Shown one piece after another: positions 11,671 to 22,707 of a DNA stretch of 64,000 bases. The stretch comes from Amyelois transitella (Eukaryota > Arthropoda > Insecta > Lepidoptera > Pyralidae). Numbering within the stretch: position 1 is the stretch's first letter; every line of letters begins with the position of its first letter. The stretch covers positions 5,504,001 through 5,568,000 of the forward strand of contig NC_083524.1 in NCBI RefSeq assembly GCF_032362555.1. Reading direction: 5' to 3'. Under the pieces are notes generated by a model. That model saw only the letters and a list, made by a program, of their open reading frames with translations. It ran no database searches and had not been told where the DNA came from. Position numbers and translations under genes: made by a program.

Positions 11671-11897
11671 ACCTGTGGGAACGTAGATAGAGCCAATAGT
11701 GACAGGACTCGAAAGCCATTTTAGATGACTTTATTGTGATGGAATGAATGAAATTAGTGCTTCATTTCGCCTAAAAAATTTGGTTAATCAGTATCGATAA
11801 ACCAATATGCCAAGCTCTAACACAATACAACAAGCGAAATCAGCAACAATAAGGAGAAAACGTAAAAAAAATTTAGTAGGTACCTATTCTTCACAAT

Positions 11898-12146
11898 GTG
11901 CCGTGTGGATCCCGGCACCAATAGAAAAAGGTTAGGGCCACTTCATCTTTTTCCCATGGGTGTCGTTAAAAGCGATTAAGGGGCATGCTTATATACGATT
12001 CCTCTTTTGGTCGATGGGCTAGCAACCCGTCACTATTTGAATCTCAATTCTATTATTAAATCAAACAGCTTAACGTAGCCTTTCAGTCTTTTGATGACTG
12101 TTGGCTCTGTCTACCCCGATAGGGAATTAGACTTGATTATATGTTA
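11898..12146 (+). repeat. family A repeat, full length
   Basis: GTGCCGTGTGGATCCCGGCA head, central TTTGAATCTCAATTC, CTGTCTACCCCG end and a short ATGT tail. Confidence 0.85.
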
Positions 12147-12279
12147 TTCACAATCTTGAATTATAGAGAAGTAGTACAAAAAACCACACTGGAGTGAGTA
12201 TAGGCTGTGCTTAAATTACGTTACTGCACTGCACCCTTTCTGAACACGAAGCAACAAAAACCAAGATATTTCTGTTAAT

Positions 12280-12361
12280 TCCCTAAACCTAAAACTAAAA
12301 TATAGGACGAGAATTGAAACAAGATCGGTTTTACCACGGGCGAAGCCGGCAGGCTACTAGT
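12280..12361 (+). mobile_element. Helitron-like 3' end fragment
   Basis: CCACGGGCGAAGCCGGCAGG followed by CTACTAGT gives a hairpin plus CTAG|T end. The 5' part was not found. Confidence 0.35.
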
Positions 12362-12398
12362 CATTAATATGTACGAAATAAAATAGCCGTTTACATTG

Positions 12399-12645
12399 CT
12401 GTGTGGTTCCCGGCACCAATACAAAAAAGAATAGGACCACTCCATCTCTTTCCCATGGATGTCGTAAAAGGCGACTAAGGGATAGGCTTATAAACTTAGG
12501 GTTCTTCGTTTAGGCGATGGGCTAGCAACCTGTCACTATTTGAATCTCAATTCTATCATTAAGCCAAATAGCTGAACGTGGTCATTTAGTCTTCAAGACT
12601 GTTGGCTCTATCTACCCCGCATGGGATATAGACGTGACCATATGT
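12399..12645 (+). repeat. family A repeat, full length
   Basis: One of the best-preserved copies: TGTGTGGTTCCCGGCACC head, TTTCCCATGGATGTCGTAAA, AGCAACCTGTCACTATTTG and TACCCCGCATGGGATATAGA. Confidence 0.88.
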
Positions 12646-12667
12646 ATATTTACATTTCATATTTCAT

Positions 12668-12765
12668 ATTGTTCACACGGGATAGTATCAGTTCTCAAGA
12701 CATTGGTGTGGGAATGGGAATCGGGGTTGCGTGACACGCGCCAATATTTGGGGTGACTCTACACT
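12668..12765 (-). repeat. GC-richer dispersed unit (family B), copy 4, inverted
   Basis: Read on the minus strand: CCAAATATTGGCGCGTGTCA, CGATTCCCA, TGTCTTGAGAACTGATACTA and CCCGTGTGAAC. It is the closest relative of copy 5 (13783-13856), which has the same CCAAATATTGG start, so the two form an inverted pair about 1 kb apart. Confidence 0.55.
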
Positions 12766-13439
12766 GTTAAGTGACTGGTTATATGTACATATGTTAATGA
12801 TAGGACTTTTTTAATCTTGTAATTTGTTGGTCACATTTCACATCACTACACGGCTGTATCTATTTAATTATAACCTCCCACATGGAACCTGTAATTCCTA
12901 TTGTCATTTTTATTTTGACTTCAGTTATTGCATGCCCGACAAAAAATATAAGTTTTCAATTTCTTTTAAATTTTTCACTAAACAAATATAATTTTTTTCT
13001 TTTAATTTTTGGGTTTTTCTATTAAAATCGGAATAAAATATGTATAAGATACTCCCGGAACGCTTCATCAAATACTCGTAATACAAAAAAAAATATCCTT
13101 ATTCTGTTTGGTCAAAATACCACAAAGCAATAGCCATTTATAAACATTACACGGTCACCCAGACAGTCGCTTGGTGACCACTGAACATTGTAACATGATT
13201 CGAAATGTCCTAAATAAAATAAAGGTACGTTACGTGCGCGTTTAATACCTGTATATATTTTATAAATAGTATAATGCAACTCGAAAGTTTAAAATCAACC
13301 AATAGCCGCTAAAAGGCATCGTAAGAAAAAAAAATAAACAAGGAGACTCCGTGTCGTTCCAGGCGCAAAGGTTCCTATAATGTTTGCATGGTCTACACGC
13401 TTTATAGCAATATAAATCCACTGAGAAAGAGTGCGAGAC

Positions 13440-13716
13440 AGCCGTGTGGTTCCCGGCACCAATACAAAATAGAATAGGACCACTCCATCTCTTTCCCATG
13501 GATGTCGTAAAAGGCGACTAAGGGATAGGCTTATAAAATTGCGATCCTCATTTTAGGCGATGGGCTAGCAACCTGTCACTATTTGGATCTCAATTCCATC
13601 ATTAAGCCGAGCAGCTGAACGTGGCCATTCAGTCTTTTCGGGACTATTGGCTCTATCTTCCCCGTAAGGAATATAGACGTGGTATGTATACGTGTATGTA
13701 TGCGTGTATGTATGCG
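13440..13716 (+). repeat. family A repeat, full length with long ATGT-type tail
   Basis: GCCGTGTGGTTCCCGGCACC head; tail of alternating GTATGTAT/GCGTGTATG. Confidence 0.88.
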
Positions 13717-13782
13717 TGAAAGAAACTTCACAGAGCGATAATAAAGATATAATTCGAATTTTATGATCTGATATGACCCCAA

Positions 13783-13856
13783 ATATTGGCACGTGTCACA
13801 CAACCCCGGTTCCCACATAGATGTCTTGAGAACCGATATTATCCCATGTGAATGTG
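13783..13856 (+). repeat. GC-richer dispersed unit (family B), copy 5
   Basis: CCAAATATTGGCACGTGTCA, CCCCGGTTCCCACA, TGTCTTGAGAACCGATATTA and CCCATGTGAA. The sharpest copy; use it as the seed when searching for others. Confidence 0.55.
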
Positions 13857-14021
13857 TATTGTAACAATACGCATAAGTGACAATGTTTGTTAACGACTCT
13901 TTCTTTCTTAATGGAATCATGTTTTCTGAAATGACCAGTGCTTTCTTTCGCTGTTTGCGTAAAAAAAAAAGTACAGCTGTTTAATTTCCTGCGCAGATTA
14001 TGAAATTTCATAAAGAGAAAA

Positions 14022-14100
14022 GCCTTCAAGCTTAGGGTTTCTCTTTCAGGCGATGAGCTAGTAACCTCTGATTATCTCTGAATCGCAAATTCCCCATTTA
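14022..14100 (+). repeat. family A repeat, central fragment
   Basis: AGCTTAGGGTTTCTC, GGCGATGAGCTAGTAACC and a degraded TTTGAATCTC block. Confidence 0.5.
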
Positions 14101-14194
14101 GTTATTCGAGAAAAATACTGCGATTAAGTATTTGCTCGCGCAGTTCAAACCAAACGGAAAATGATAATAACACCAAAACATTGAACATACAAAT

Positions 14195-14340
14195 TATCAT
14201 ATTGACGTCACTTGCGGGGTAGTGCGGTGCGGGGTAGTCCCAAGTTTATGAGCCTTCCATTCCCTTAGTTGCCTATTACAACACCAATGTGAAAGATATG
14301 GAGTGGTCCTATTCATAAATGCCAGAAGCCGCACCGCACA
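14195..14340 (-). repeat. family A repeat with internal deletion
   Basis: The 3' end block (CACTTGCGGGGTAG) is joined directly to the 5' half (TATGGAGTGGTCCTATTC), so the centre is gone. The junction carries a local GTGCGGTGCGGGGTAG duplication. Confidence 0.6.
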
Positions 14341-15579
14341 ACATTGAACACCATAAAATATATCCTTTATTTAAAAACAATAACATTTTACGTATTCCTT
14401 TTTTCATCAAAATAACTAAGAAGCAATTGTTTCTTTTTCAAAACAAAAGTCTTACAAAAGAAGCGTGCCGTATAGGCAAGTACGTCGGCTCTGACACATT
14501 TTAATTTCAAAAGGCCCTCTCGGGAATCCTCATAAGAAAAGTGTTACACAACAAATTTTTTGAATACAGACGAAAAGGGAAAATTCTTAACGATAAATCA
14601 ACGGGCCAGCCCCGAGGGACGAGTGGAAGGAATCGCGGAATCGTCTCAAATGAAATTTCTCACTGTAGGGCGAATAACATATATGAAAAATTTCTAAACG
14701 ACTACGAATATTATGCCCTAAATATTTGCGAATAAGGTTGTGAATGTAACAGTTCTCGCGAGAAACTTTCGAGCGTGAAATGTATTCGAGTGAGCAAATT
14801 GTACACCAAATATAGTGGAGGAGTCTAACCTACGAAGTGAATTCTTGAAAGACTATATCAGATACCGAATATTAGTATTCTATTTTGGACTGGCAGTGAA
14901 CGAAAAAACATAAGCTAAAATGTCTCAAAAATTTTAAAGCATAATGGTTTAGAATTCAACTTAAATACCGTATGTTAAAAAAGACAATTTAATATACATA
15001 CTTAAATCTGTTACCCACTAAGTACGTGTCTTGTCTTGTCGTATCTTAAACATATGGAAGACGGTTTAGTGAACGCTCAGGTCCAGTGTACCCGAAATTG
15101 ATTATGATATTGATCCCAGAAATTATTTAGTTATATGACACTATTTATATTTATTGTCTAGAATTTCGTATAAAATTGTTCTTTAAGTACATTATTTTCC
15201 TTATTTTTGTCACCTCCATAAAAACGTCAAATTTGCAACATTCAGCATATAAATATTCGGTTGAAAATAATATCGTACCACGTGCAAATTTTCCGTCAAT
15301 TTCCACGTTTCTACGGATGAAAATATGTAACAAGGACTCAACAACTAAATAAATATTTCTCTTGGAAATATTCCCCGTTCTACATTTGAATTTCTAATGC
15401 CAAGACAAAATGTTTGAAACTCCTTGCAATAAAAATGTGTAAAAGCGTCAGGCGCTTAGATAATCTTTTTTCATTTTTTATCTTGGTTACGTTACGTCTG
15501 CAGAGATTTTATTCGCCAAAGATCATAATTTGAACTGTTATTGTCTGTCTATCAACTTGGGATGAAAATACATTTTATG
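14341..15579. other. non-coding stretch, no gene seen
   Basis: Short frames only, without recognisable domains or splice-consistent neighbours. No repeat signature recognised. Confidence 0.4.
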
Positions 15580-15718
15580 TATGTATACATACATACATAT
15601 AGTCACGACTATGCATCTAATCTAAACGACTAATATCCCTTGCGGGATAGACAGAGTCAACAATCTTAAAAAGACTGAGAGGTCATGTTTAGCTATACAA
15701 CATCATGATGGAATTTAT
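15580..15718 (-). repeat. family A repeat, 3' part with CATA tail
   Basis: (CATA)n, GTCACGAC, a ~20 bp insertion, then ATATCCCTTGCGGGATAGAC and the AGTCTTTTTAAGAT block (reverse). Confidence 0.65.
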
Positions 15719-15904
15719 TTGTATATTTTATGTTTGTAATGCGATAACCATTTTGTTAAAGAGTACGTGAGGTCTAAATTCACGACGATATTTAAAGAGC
15801 GTCACTTGATGATAAAATGCGCTTGGAGGTACAGTTCTATATGATGATTTTAAGACATAAAAATGTTGATTTTGATCGCTCCAGTGATCATAGTGGAAAG
15901 AAAT

Positions 15905-16035
15905 CGATTAAATATGGGTTAGGTTCAGGAGAACCTAACTCATATGCATAGCCTGCAAAGCTTGGGTCAGAAAGGAGTCGCGTCATTTTAAGAAAATCGG
16001 CTGATCCAATTCAGGATTCTCCACCCGGGCTCTTC
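15905..16035 (+). repeat. dispersed repeat (family C), copy 1
   Basis: Contains GGAGAACCTAACTC, TGCAAAGCTTGGGTCAGAAA and GGAGTCGCG. The same order (GCAAAG..., GGTCAG, GAGTCG, then a TGA/CTGA block) recurs at about 28300 (minus), 32460 (plus) and 51130 (plus). Recognised as a common lepidopteran dispersed repeat; class unknown. Confidence 0.5.
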
Positions 16036-17056
16036 TTTAGAGGCCCAACGCCAAAAGAAGAAATTTATATTTACAAAGTACTCTGAATTTGATAGTTTTT
16101 TCCTTTTGTTTGACCGACCGAGTAAAACAAGTGAACTCTACAAATCAACTAGAGGCAAAAATCGGTTTAGTAATTTTGTGAAAAATAAAAGTGTATTTTT
16201 TTTCAGAAAAAAATTAAAAACCCTTCGAAAAAGTAAACTTACCGAATTGATGAGACTATAACGTGAAAATAAAAAGGTAAGCTAAGCTCCAAAGTGTTAT
16301 TAAGAGCATATGCATCCTTTACCAACAAGATTCTTTAACACTTCCCAATAAAGCGATAACTCAGATGGTCTTATAAAGGCTTTTCACAGCCCTCACAACT
16401 TTACTTTAAATCATTAACAAATCTATTATGACCTTTTTTGTTATTCATTTAAGGTATAAAATTAAATGGCTTTTGAATATTGGACGGAAAATTGTAATTT
16501 GGTTCAACGGACAACACATTACACTCCAGGGCATGCCTTGGTATAGACCGAAGCTGTTGTTTTTATTTTATATTCGATATAAAAGAATAGCGTGCACATA
16601 ATTTCAAAACAATACCTCCTATTTATCCATGTAAAAAGCAAGTATATTTAATTATAGGCTCCTTATGGAAGAAAAAGATATTAAAATTTCTGCTTGTTTT
16701 AATCATGTAGAGGGGCATATAGAAAGAATGTATTGTAAGTATGAGTCACTTCTTTTGGTCAGGGGTTAATTTAATATAGGTACTGGAAAATCAAGGACTT
16801 AGAAAGTTGCTTTTCGCAAATTTAAATTATTCAATTGATTTGAAAGAAAACTGTTTTCCGTTTCATTGGCAAAAACTTTTCACCTAAAATTTAAGTCATT
16901 CAGGTCGTTGCAAAATTATTAATGGATTGTAATTGGAATCCAATAAGGCTTTTTATAGGCTCAAAATAGGAATTGAAACCGGATCTTAATAATATTAATC
17001 TTATCATTTTCTTGTCAATTAAAAAAAAATTGGTTCAGTATAGTCATTTGTGATAA
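16036..17056. other. non-coding stretch, no gene seen
   Basis: AT-rich DNA with no supported frame and no recognised repeat. Confidence 0.4.
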
Positions 17057-17150
17057 GAGCGTGGGTGGCCGAATCAGTAGGGTGCCCGCTTAAAATGCGT
17101 GATGCGCAGAAAGGCACAGGTTCGAATCCCACCCCGGCCATGTACCAATG
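17057..17150 (+). mobile_element. tRNA-like SINE head
   Basis: GGTGGCCGAATCAGTAGGG resembles an A box and AGGTTCGAATCCC a B box, followed by a CCCGGCCATGTACCAATGA body. A diverged copy with the same body is at 50965-51120. The fold is not that of a clean tRNA gene. Confidence 0.6.
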
Positions 17151-17227
17151 ACTATTTTCGAAGTTGAGTAAATTAGTTTAAATAATAATTTAAAACATAG
17201 TTAGGAAACCTGTACATTCAGACAACT

Positions 17228-17306
17228 GGATGTCGGTGTGGGATTTGAACCTGTGCCTTTCTGCGCATCACGCATTTTTAACTCTTACCGATTCAACCAC
17301 GGACGC
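17228..17306 (-). mobile_element. second tRNA-like SINE head, inverted
   Basis: The minus strand repeats the head at 17057 (ATGCGTGATGCGCAGAAAGG, AGGTTCAAATCCCACAC). Together they make an inverted repeat with ~77 bp arms and a ~78 bp spacer. Confidence 0.6.
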
Positions 17307-18105
17307 TTTAAAATCTTACTACATGTATCACGTCCTAAAAATATACTGCGTGTGGTCAAATTCTTCAGATAAGACACCTCATGCATACGTGGATGCTATC
17401 CACAATATATCGTCTTAAAGATTTCAGATTGCACGTTTGTAGTAATGAGCTATAAGTAGATATCTTCAAGTGATATGTAGATATGTTGAAAAGATAAACT
17501 GTTATTTATTGATTGTAGTACCTAATCATTATAAATAAATAATTATCAACAATTATTCAGCATTAAATCTAACAATCTGGTAGGTCTGTCTGTACCTACT
17601 TACAGCCGAAATTACAAATTTGGCATTGATGTTATTTGGGTAATACATGGACAATGAGGAGAGCTCTAAGGGAGGATATTCGAGTTAAGTGGAAATAATT
17701 TGGAAAAGTCTTGTGAACAGCCTCACATTCAAACCAACAAAAGATAAAAAAATATCTTATTAAATTTAATTGTAAACAACATTGATAAAAATTGGTAACA
17801 AAAATTTTCTTAAAATACTTAACTCCATACAACAATACAAAAATGTTAAAAATATAGGTATTTTTTTGAAAAATAATACTAATATAAATAACCCCATTGA
17901 AAGAACATTAACATTTCCAAACATCGAGTGACTTATAGATGTTCATTGATCTTATATTTCTCATCCTATATTCTCAATAATACCTACGAAAGATGTGTAA
18001 AAGAAATGATCAACAAATGGATTAATAATTGCTTATTTTCCAGTCTGTTCACCTAATTACACTTATTATTTAGTAATTATTACAATAAACCACTATTATG
18101 TTTGA
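17307..18105. other. non-coding stretch, no gene seen
   Basis: AT-rich, no recognised element. Confidence 0.4.
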
Positions 18106-18189
18106 CTAGCTGTGCCCGCAACTTCGTCCGCGTGGAATAGTTATTTTGGGCATCATTGAAACTCTTCAGCTTTATAATATCAGTAAAGA
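18106..18189 (-). mobile_element. minimal Helitron, both ends kept
   Basis: On the minus strand TCTTTACTGATATTATAAAG...TTCA is joined almost directly to GGACGAAGTTGCGGGCACAG-CTAG. It is preceded by A and followed by T. At 84 bp it is little more than the two termini of the 270-895 bp family. Confidence 0.7.
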
Positions 18190-18329
18190 TTTAAAATTTA
18201 AGAAAAACCCCGACAAAAATTTTACTTATTCATCTCTTTTTTTGCACCGAGGGTTAAGCTAAGAATACTCTTGATCAAATCATCAATATTCCCTAATATA
18301 TTTAAAGACAGAAAGAGGAATCTCTGTCT

Positions 18330-18725
18330 AAACTAAACCGCGTACGTGAGGCAGGATCTGAAGTACGTTTGGTAGATCCCGAGCTTCGTCCTCAGGGGGA
18401 GGCTGGAGGAGAGAACTGCGTAAAGTCTCCCCCTGGCTGCCTTGGAATTCGCCACGACGTCTCCAACATGTTGCTTGAAAGCGAGACGCCGGTCGATGGT
18501 CACTCCCAGGTATTTGACGTGCGGCCGCCACGGCACCGATTCGCCGAGCAGTCGCAGTGGAGGCGGCTGGGGTCTTGTCCCCGTCACGATTGCTTGAGTC
18601 TTGCCGACGTTTACCGAGAGCCTCCATTTGGAGAGCCAGCCCGGTAGAGCATCCAGATTGGGCTGCAGCCCCTTAACAGCGTACAGCGAGCGCATGGATG
18701 AAGCTTGCGCTCGCCTCCCGCCTCT
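18330..18725 (-). pseudogene. Jockey-type non-LTR reverse transcriptase fragment
   Basis: The minus frame 18695-18333 encodes a piece of RT just after the catalytic YxDD box: WLSKWRLSVNVGKTQAIVTG, then VKYLGVTIDRRLAFKQHV, then LRTKLGIYQTYFRSCLTYA. These are the palm/thumb motifs of Jockey-clade LINEs. The catalytic box, endonuclease and 3' end are missing and upstream frames are interrupted, so it is dead. The fragment is GC-rich (about 60%), unlike its surroundings. Confidence 0.8.
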
Positions 18726-19029
18726 TTTCTACCCTGCCGCCGCGAGCCGCGTCGAGACGCGATGGCTTGTTAGCGTTTTTAATTTCATGTATAAGTTTGG
18801 TGTTTCTATACCGATTTCGATGATTCTTTTTTTATTGAATAGGTACTTATATTTATTTTTAAGAATTACGAATGAGTGTGAGTGTTATTGGTATTATAAA
18901 CGTCAGAGTAAAGAAATATAATCGGAAATCTCCGAACTGCTAAGGTATTAGGAGTTATTGTGAGTCAACCATAAAAGATAGACTTATGCTGTCTTGGGAT
19001 ATTTTTTTAATAATTTTATGTAGAATATT

Positions 19030-19403
19030 TTCGTAATACATGGTTTTGCTGTAGCTTTAACCATTAAGGCTGCACACGCGACGGAAGCTTAAAAAATCAA
19101 GTAACTTCTCCCGTTTTCCCAACATTTCCTTTCACTGCTCTGCTCCTACTAATTGTATTGTAATGAAAAGTATACTATAACCTGCTCAGGAGTACGAAGA
19201 ATAACTGTACCAAGTTTTGTTAAAATCCGTCAAGTAGTTTTTGTTTCTATAAAGAACATACAGACAGACAGACAGACAGACAAAAATTTTACTGATTGCA
19301 TTTTTAGCATCAGTATCGATCATTAATCACCCCCTGATAGTTATTTTGAAAATATATTCCATGTACAGAATTGACCTCTCTACAGATTTATTATAAGTAT
19401 AGA
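19030..19403 (-). mobile_element. Helitron-like element, same 5' end as the 3 kb composite
   Basis: On the minus strand it starts TCTATACTTATAATAAATCT, GTAGAGAGGTCAATTCTGTA, then CAGGGGGTGATTAATGATCG and a TGTC run (ACAGAC repeats, plus strand 19260-19282). This is the same leader as at 25098 and 36070. The 3' end is not clear; 19030 is a guess. Confidence 0.55.
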
Positions 19404-19715
19404 AGATTACAATCTTAGCAAAACAAATAACGTACGGCTTATAACACTTTAGAAATATAAATATACCCAAGCAACATCACTATTTACTCGATTTTGTTTG
19501 ATATATCAATATTTGTGTTAGCAAAGTATACGTTACATGAAGTGAATAATAATGTTAATTTGTTCGTTACATTATCGTGTTATAACACATTAAGACATTT
19601 ATACACAAGTTTTATCTTGTTTAGTAATTCGTTTTATAATAACAAGTTATAATATATTAGAGTTTAGTAGTAATATTTTAATCTTGTACCTACTTCTTTT
19701 TGTAAAATCTAGGTT

Positions 19716-21413
19716 TTAGAAATCAATAAACCCAAATTCTCGGAAACTGTCAACAAGACCGACCAATCTACTTCTTAACTCTAAACAATTTATTTTTGAA
19801 ATGATATCGGCCGCATTTTGCAGAACTGCGTTCATATCTTCACCGGAGGCACTGTCTGCTAACTCTTTGAAGGCAGCAGCATCTTCTGGTTTGATAAACA
19901 TAAGGGCAAACATAAGAAAACCAACGACAAAATATACTTTGGAATATGTCCGAATATCAGCGTCATATTGATTCCTGGAATAGACTTCGCTGACCTTAAA
20001 ACCATGGTTGGCCAAACATTTGTCTAGTTCGGAATGGTAAAAGGCCATCCATTCGTTGAAATATTTGTGTCTGGTTTCGTGGTCAGTACTTGTGCAAATG
20101 ACGTGAAGGACGTCGCAGGCAGGGCTACCAAGTTTAGATTGCTGATAGTCAATGAGAACACAGTCTACTTGACCGTCATCCTGAAAATAAATATAAATTT
20201 GAATACTCGTATGTACATATTAAAACATTTAACTGTATATACATATATCAAAATGAACTAGCGCTTATCTACGGTTCCGCCGCGCGAACTTAGCGCAACC
20301 GACAAAAAATACCGGTCCACCCTCGCGAATTTGAAACAAAAGAACACGGGTTCTACGCAAATCCCACAGGAACTTAAGTATTTACCATGATGAAAGGTAC
20401 TTATGGCCTTCTTCCAATTTCAACAAAATTGGTTCAGTAGATAAAGCATGAAGATAAAAACAAACAAACTTACTTTCGCATTTATAATTTAAGTAAGGAC
20501 AGTTGGGATTCACACATTCGATTAATTCATACATTCATAAATCTGTCGCTGATATGTGGTAGTGGTTTTACTTTATAGCAAACGCTTTTTATTGACAAAA
20601 AGAAATGTCACTTACTTTATGTTTGAACAAAACATTGTTGATCCAAGCATCGCCATGAATAATTACGGTGTATTTTGATGTTTCTTCATCTTTAGTCAAT
20701 TTCTCTAGCAACGTAGGCCACTGCTGTGTTAAAACATCAAAAACTTTACCATAATCATTGTCATTTATTATTGCCTTAGAATTATTTAAAACTGTTGCCA
20801 AATACTGATCAAATCCAGGCATTTTGTTCATGTTGCAGTATATGTTGTAAAGCTTTTTCGAAGAATTTTCAAACGTACAAGGATTTTTTTCCCTCATTAT
20901 AAATGACAATGAATGGTACACAGCAAATTTTTTCAATATACATTTTACACTTCCATTCTGCAGTGGCTTTGCTTTATCTTCTATTACAAACCCAAGCGGC
21001 TCCAAGTCTTCTAGCAAAATAAGCTCATTTGGTTCTTCACTCAAAATACCATAACATTCAGGAACTCGAAGTAGGTATGACTCATCAACTTGTAATTTTT
21101 GTTGTAGTTCCCTGAATTTTGGAAATATTTCCCCATAGAGTACACTTTCATTTCTGAACCACACAGGAATACCAGAAGCACGAGCAAATTCATTAGTAGG
21201 AGCAACTTTTGCAATCATTTTGAAAATATCGCGTCCATTATTATTGACAATAACTCTCTTAACATTTGCTACATAATTATCACCAGCTTTTCCAACTGGT
21301 TCAATACAAATTTTACCATATTTATATCTCCTTTTCTGTAGCACTTCAATAATATACTCTTGTTGTGTTTTACTTACACTATTTGTGTCCCCTTCGAATA
21401 CTAATCCTGCCAT
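19716..21413 (-). CDS. ecdysteroid-kinase-like (EcKL/CHK) protein, gene 1
   Basis: Two exons, 21413-20616 and 20180-19716, joined by GTAAGT...TTTCAG in phase 0, give 420 aa. Domain order is typical of EcKinase/CHK kinases: Gly-rich GKAGDNYVAN (about residues 42-51), the IAKVAPTNE lysine block, an LLEDL hinge, the catalytic HGDAWINN block ending exon 1 (His about 253) and LIDYQ, the DFG equivalent, early in exon 2. The family phosphorylates ecdysteroids or small xenobiotics in the cytosol; the substrate here is unknown. The ATG at 21413 is chosen because the family starts MAxxxFEG; the upstream in-frame Met at 21428 would add five residues. A TATA box lies at 21461. It is more diverged than genes 3-7 (for example INNVLFKHK at the exon end) and a Helitron sits in its intron. 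Confidence 0.88.
20258..20499 (-). mobile_element. Helitron-like insertion in EcKL gene 1 intron
   Basis: On the minus strand TCCTTACTTAAATTATAAAT followed by GCGAAAGTAAGTTTGTTTG is a common lepidopteran Helitron 5' leader, and it ends GTAGATAAGCGCTAG-T. The base before TC is G instead of A, so the 5' limit is uncertain. A diverged relative lies at about 49805-49975. Confidence 0.6.
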
Positions 21414-22707
21414 GTTGTAGATGCACAAACGGTTTGTTAAAAAATAATAACAACAAGTTCTATTTATAAGGATATAAAAGGAAGTGAAACAGGATCTTGA
21501 AATTTTAATCTAATCGACTGCTTGTCGAGTGGTGGTATATGGCGCTATATGATGCTATCAATGTTTGTACACATAAACAAAGAGCTGTTAAAACAATTAA
21601 ACACCACATTTATGATCAATTTGATAGTAGACTAAAATGTTATGAGATATAAACTCACTTATCCACATTTACGTGCGCAAGGCAAAGTATAACAAGATTG
21701 TTTTAAATCTAATATCCAATGAAGTGTTCGCCTGCGCTATTAAATAGGACTGATGCAGGTTCACTTTGTTTATCAATTCTTCCACCGGCCAGCTATATGT
21801 TTGATGACCAACTTCATGGTTAAACACCATCTCGTTCAATATGTTTGAAAAGGAACGGGATGGCAATAATCTAATTTTAGAATCCAAACAACACGTGAAC
21901 TAATGACGAGCAACACAGCATACATCGCAAAAATAAGAGGCTCACAAAGTACACTGAAACGTGTACTATTTACTGAGAGTTGATATATATTTAAGTCTTT
22001 ATCCTTTACAAGGTAAGCCGATATTCTTGACAAGGCTGAAAGGCTAGATACTTTCCCACTACAAGATAGTGATCATAGATAGGCACGCCGTTAGATGTTT
22101 ATTTGATACTAACTTTACACGTGAAAGCGAACAAATAATTGTATATTTTTATTGACTAAGCTTCATATCTCTACAAAAATAAAAGTTTTATCAAAAATCC
22201 TAGAGTTTGTTGTAAGTTCCCACGGGATCTTATTAATAATTTGGTGATCAACGAAACTTCTCATACTCTAAATCTTTCCATAATGTATAACATTCTGTTT
22301 ATCAGTATTGTATTCGAACCACGAGATAGAGAGAGTATCTCATTGGATACACATATATCTGGTACCCACGACTACTCATAATGAAATTAGAGTTAGAACT
22401 TGATGAAAAAAATAATAAAAGCCTAGGCGGTGACTAGATTAAATAGCTTTGAAACAAATAGGAATAAATTAGTTCAATGGTTACAAAGAATAAAGTTAAA
22501 ACACGAATCTCACAAATTTTTGGATATAGTTTTATGCATATGACTTTATTTAATGTAGTCTTACAGTTCAAACCATTTGTATCAAATTGACATTTTCTAT
22601 TTTTTATATAAATATTTTCATAACATAATAAGCTAGGTTATTGAATACTTTGGCATAAAAATTATGCAAAATAAGACTTTACTTTAATTATGAATAAAAA
22701 CAGTGAC
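21414..22707. other. intergenic region, EcKL genes 2 to 1
   Basis: Holds the TATA box above and a degenerate family A fragment at about 21985-22045 (minus). No other gene is supported; a 72-codon minus frame at 21669-21887 has no family resemblance. Confidence 0.45.
21461..21468 (-). promoter_or_regulatory. TATA box of EcKL gene 1
   Basis: TTATAAATA on the minus strand, 48 bp before the ATG at 21413. This matches the 48-54 bp TATA-to-ATG distance of genes 3-7. Confidence 0.6.

Noticed and set aside
13260-13920. Several overlapping minus-strand frames as genes
   Set aside because: They are translations of a family A repeat and its ATGT-type tail in different registers.
21669-22033. Minus-strand frames upstream of EcKL gene 1
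   Set aside because: No motif, no splice partners, and the region overlaps a family A scrap.
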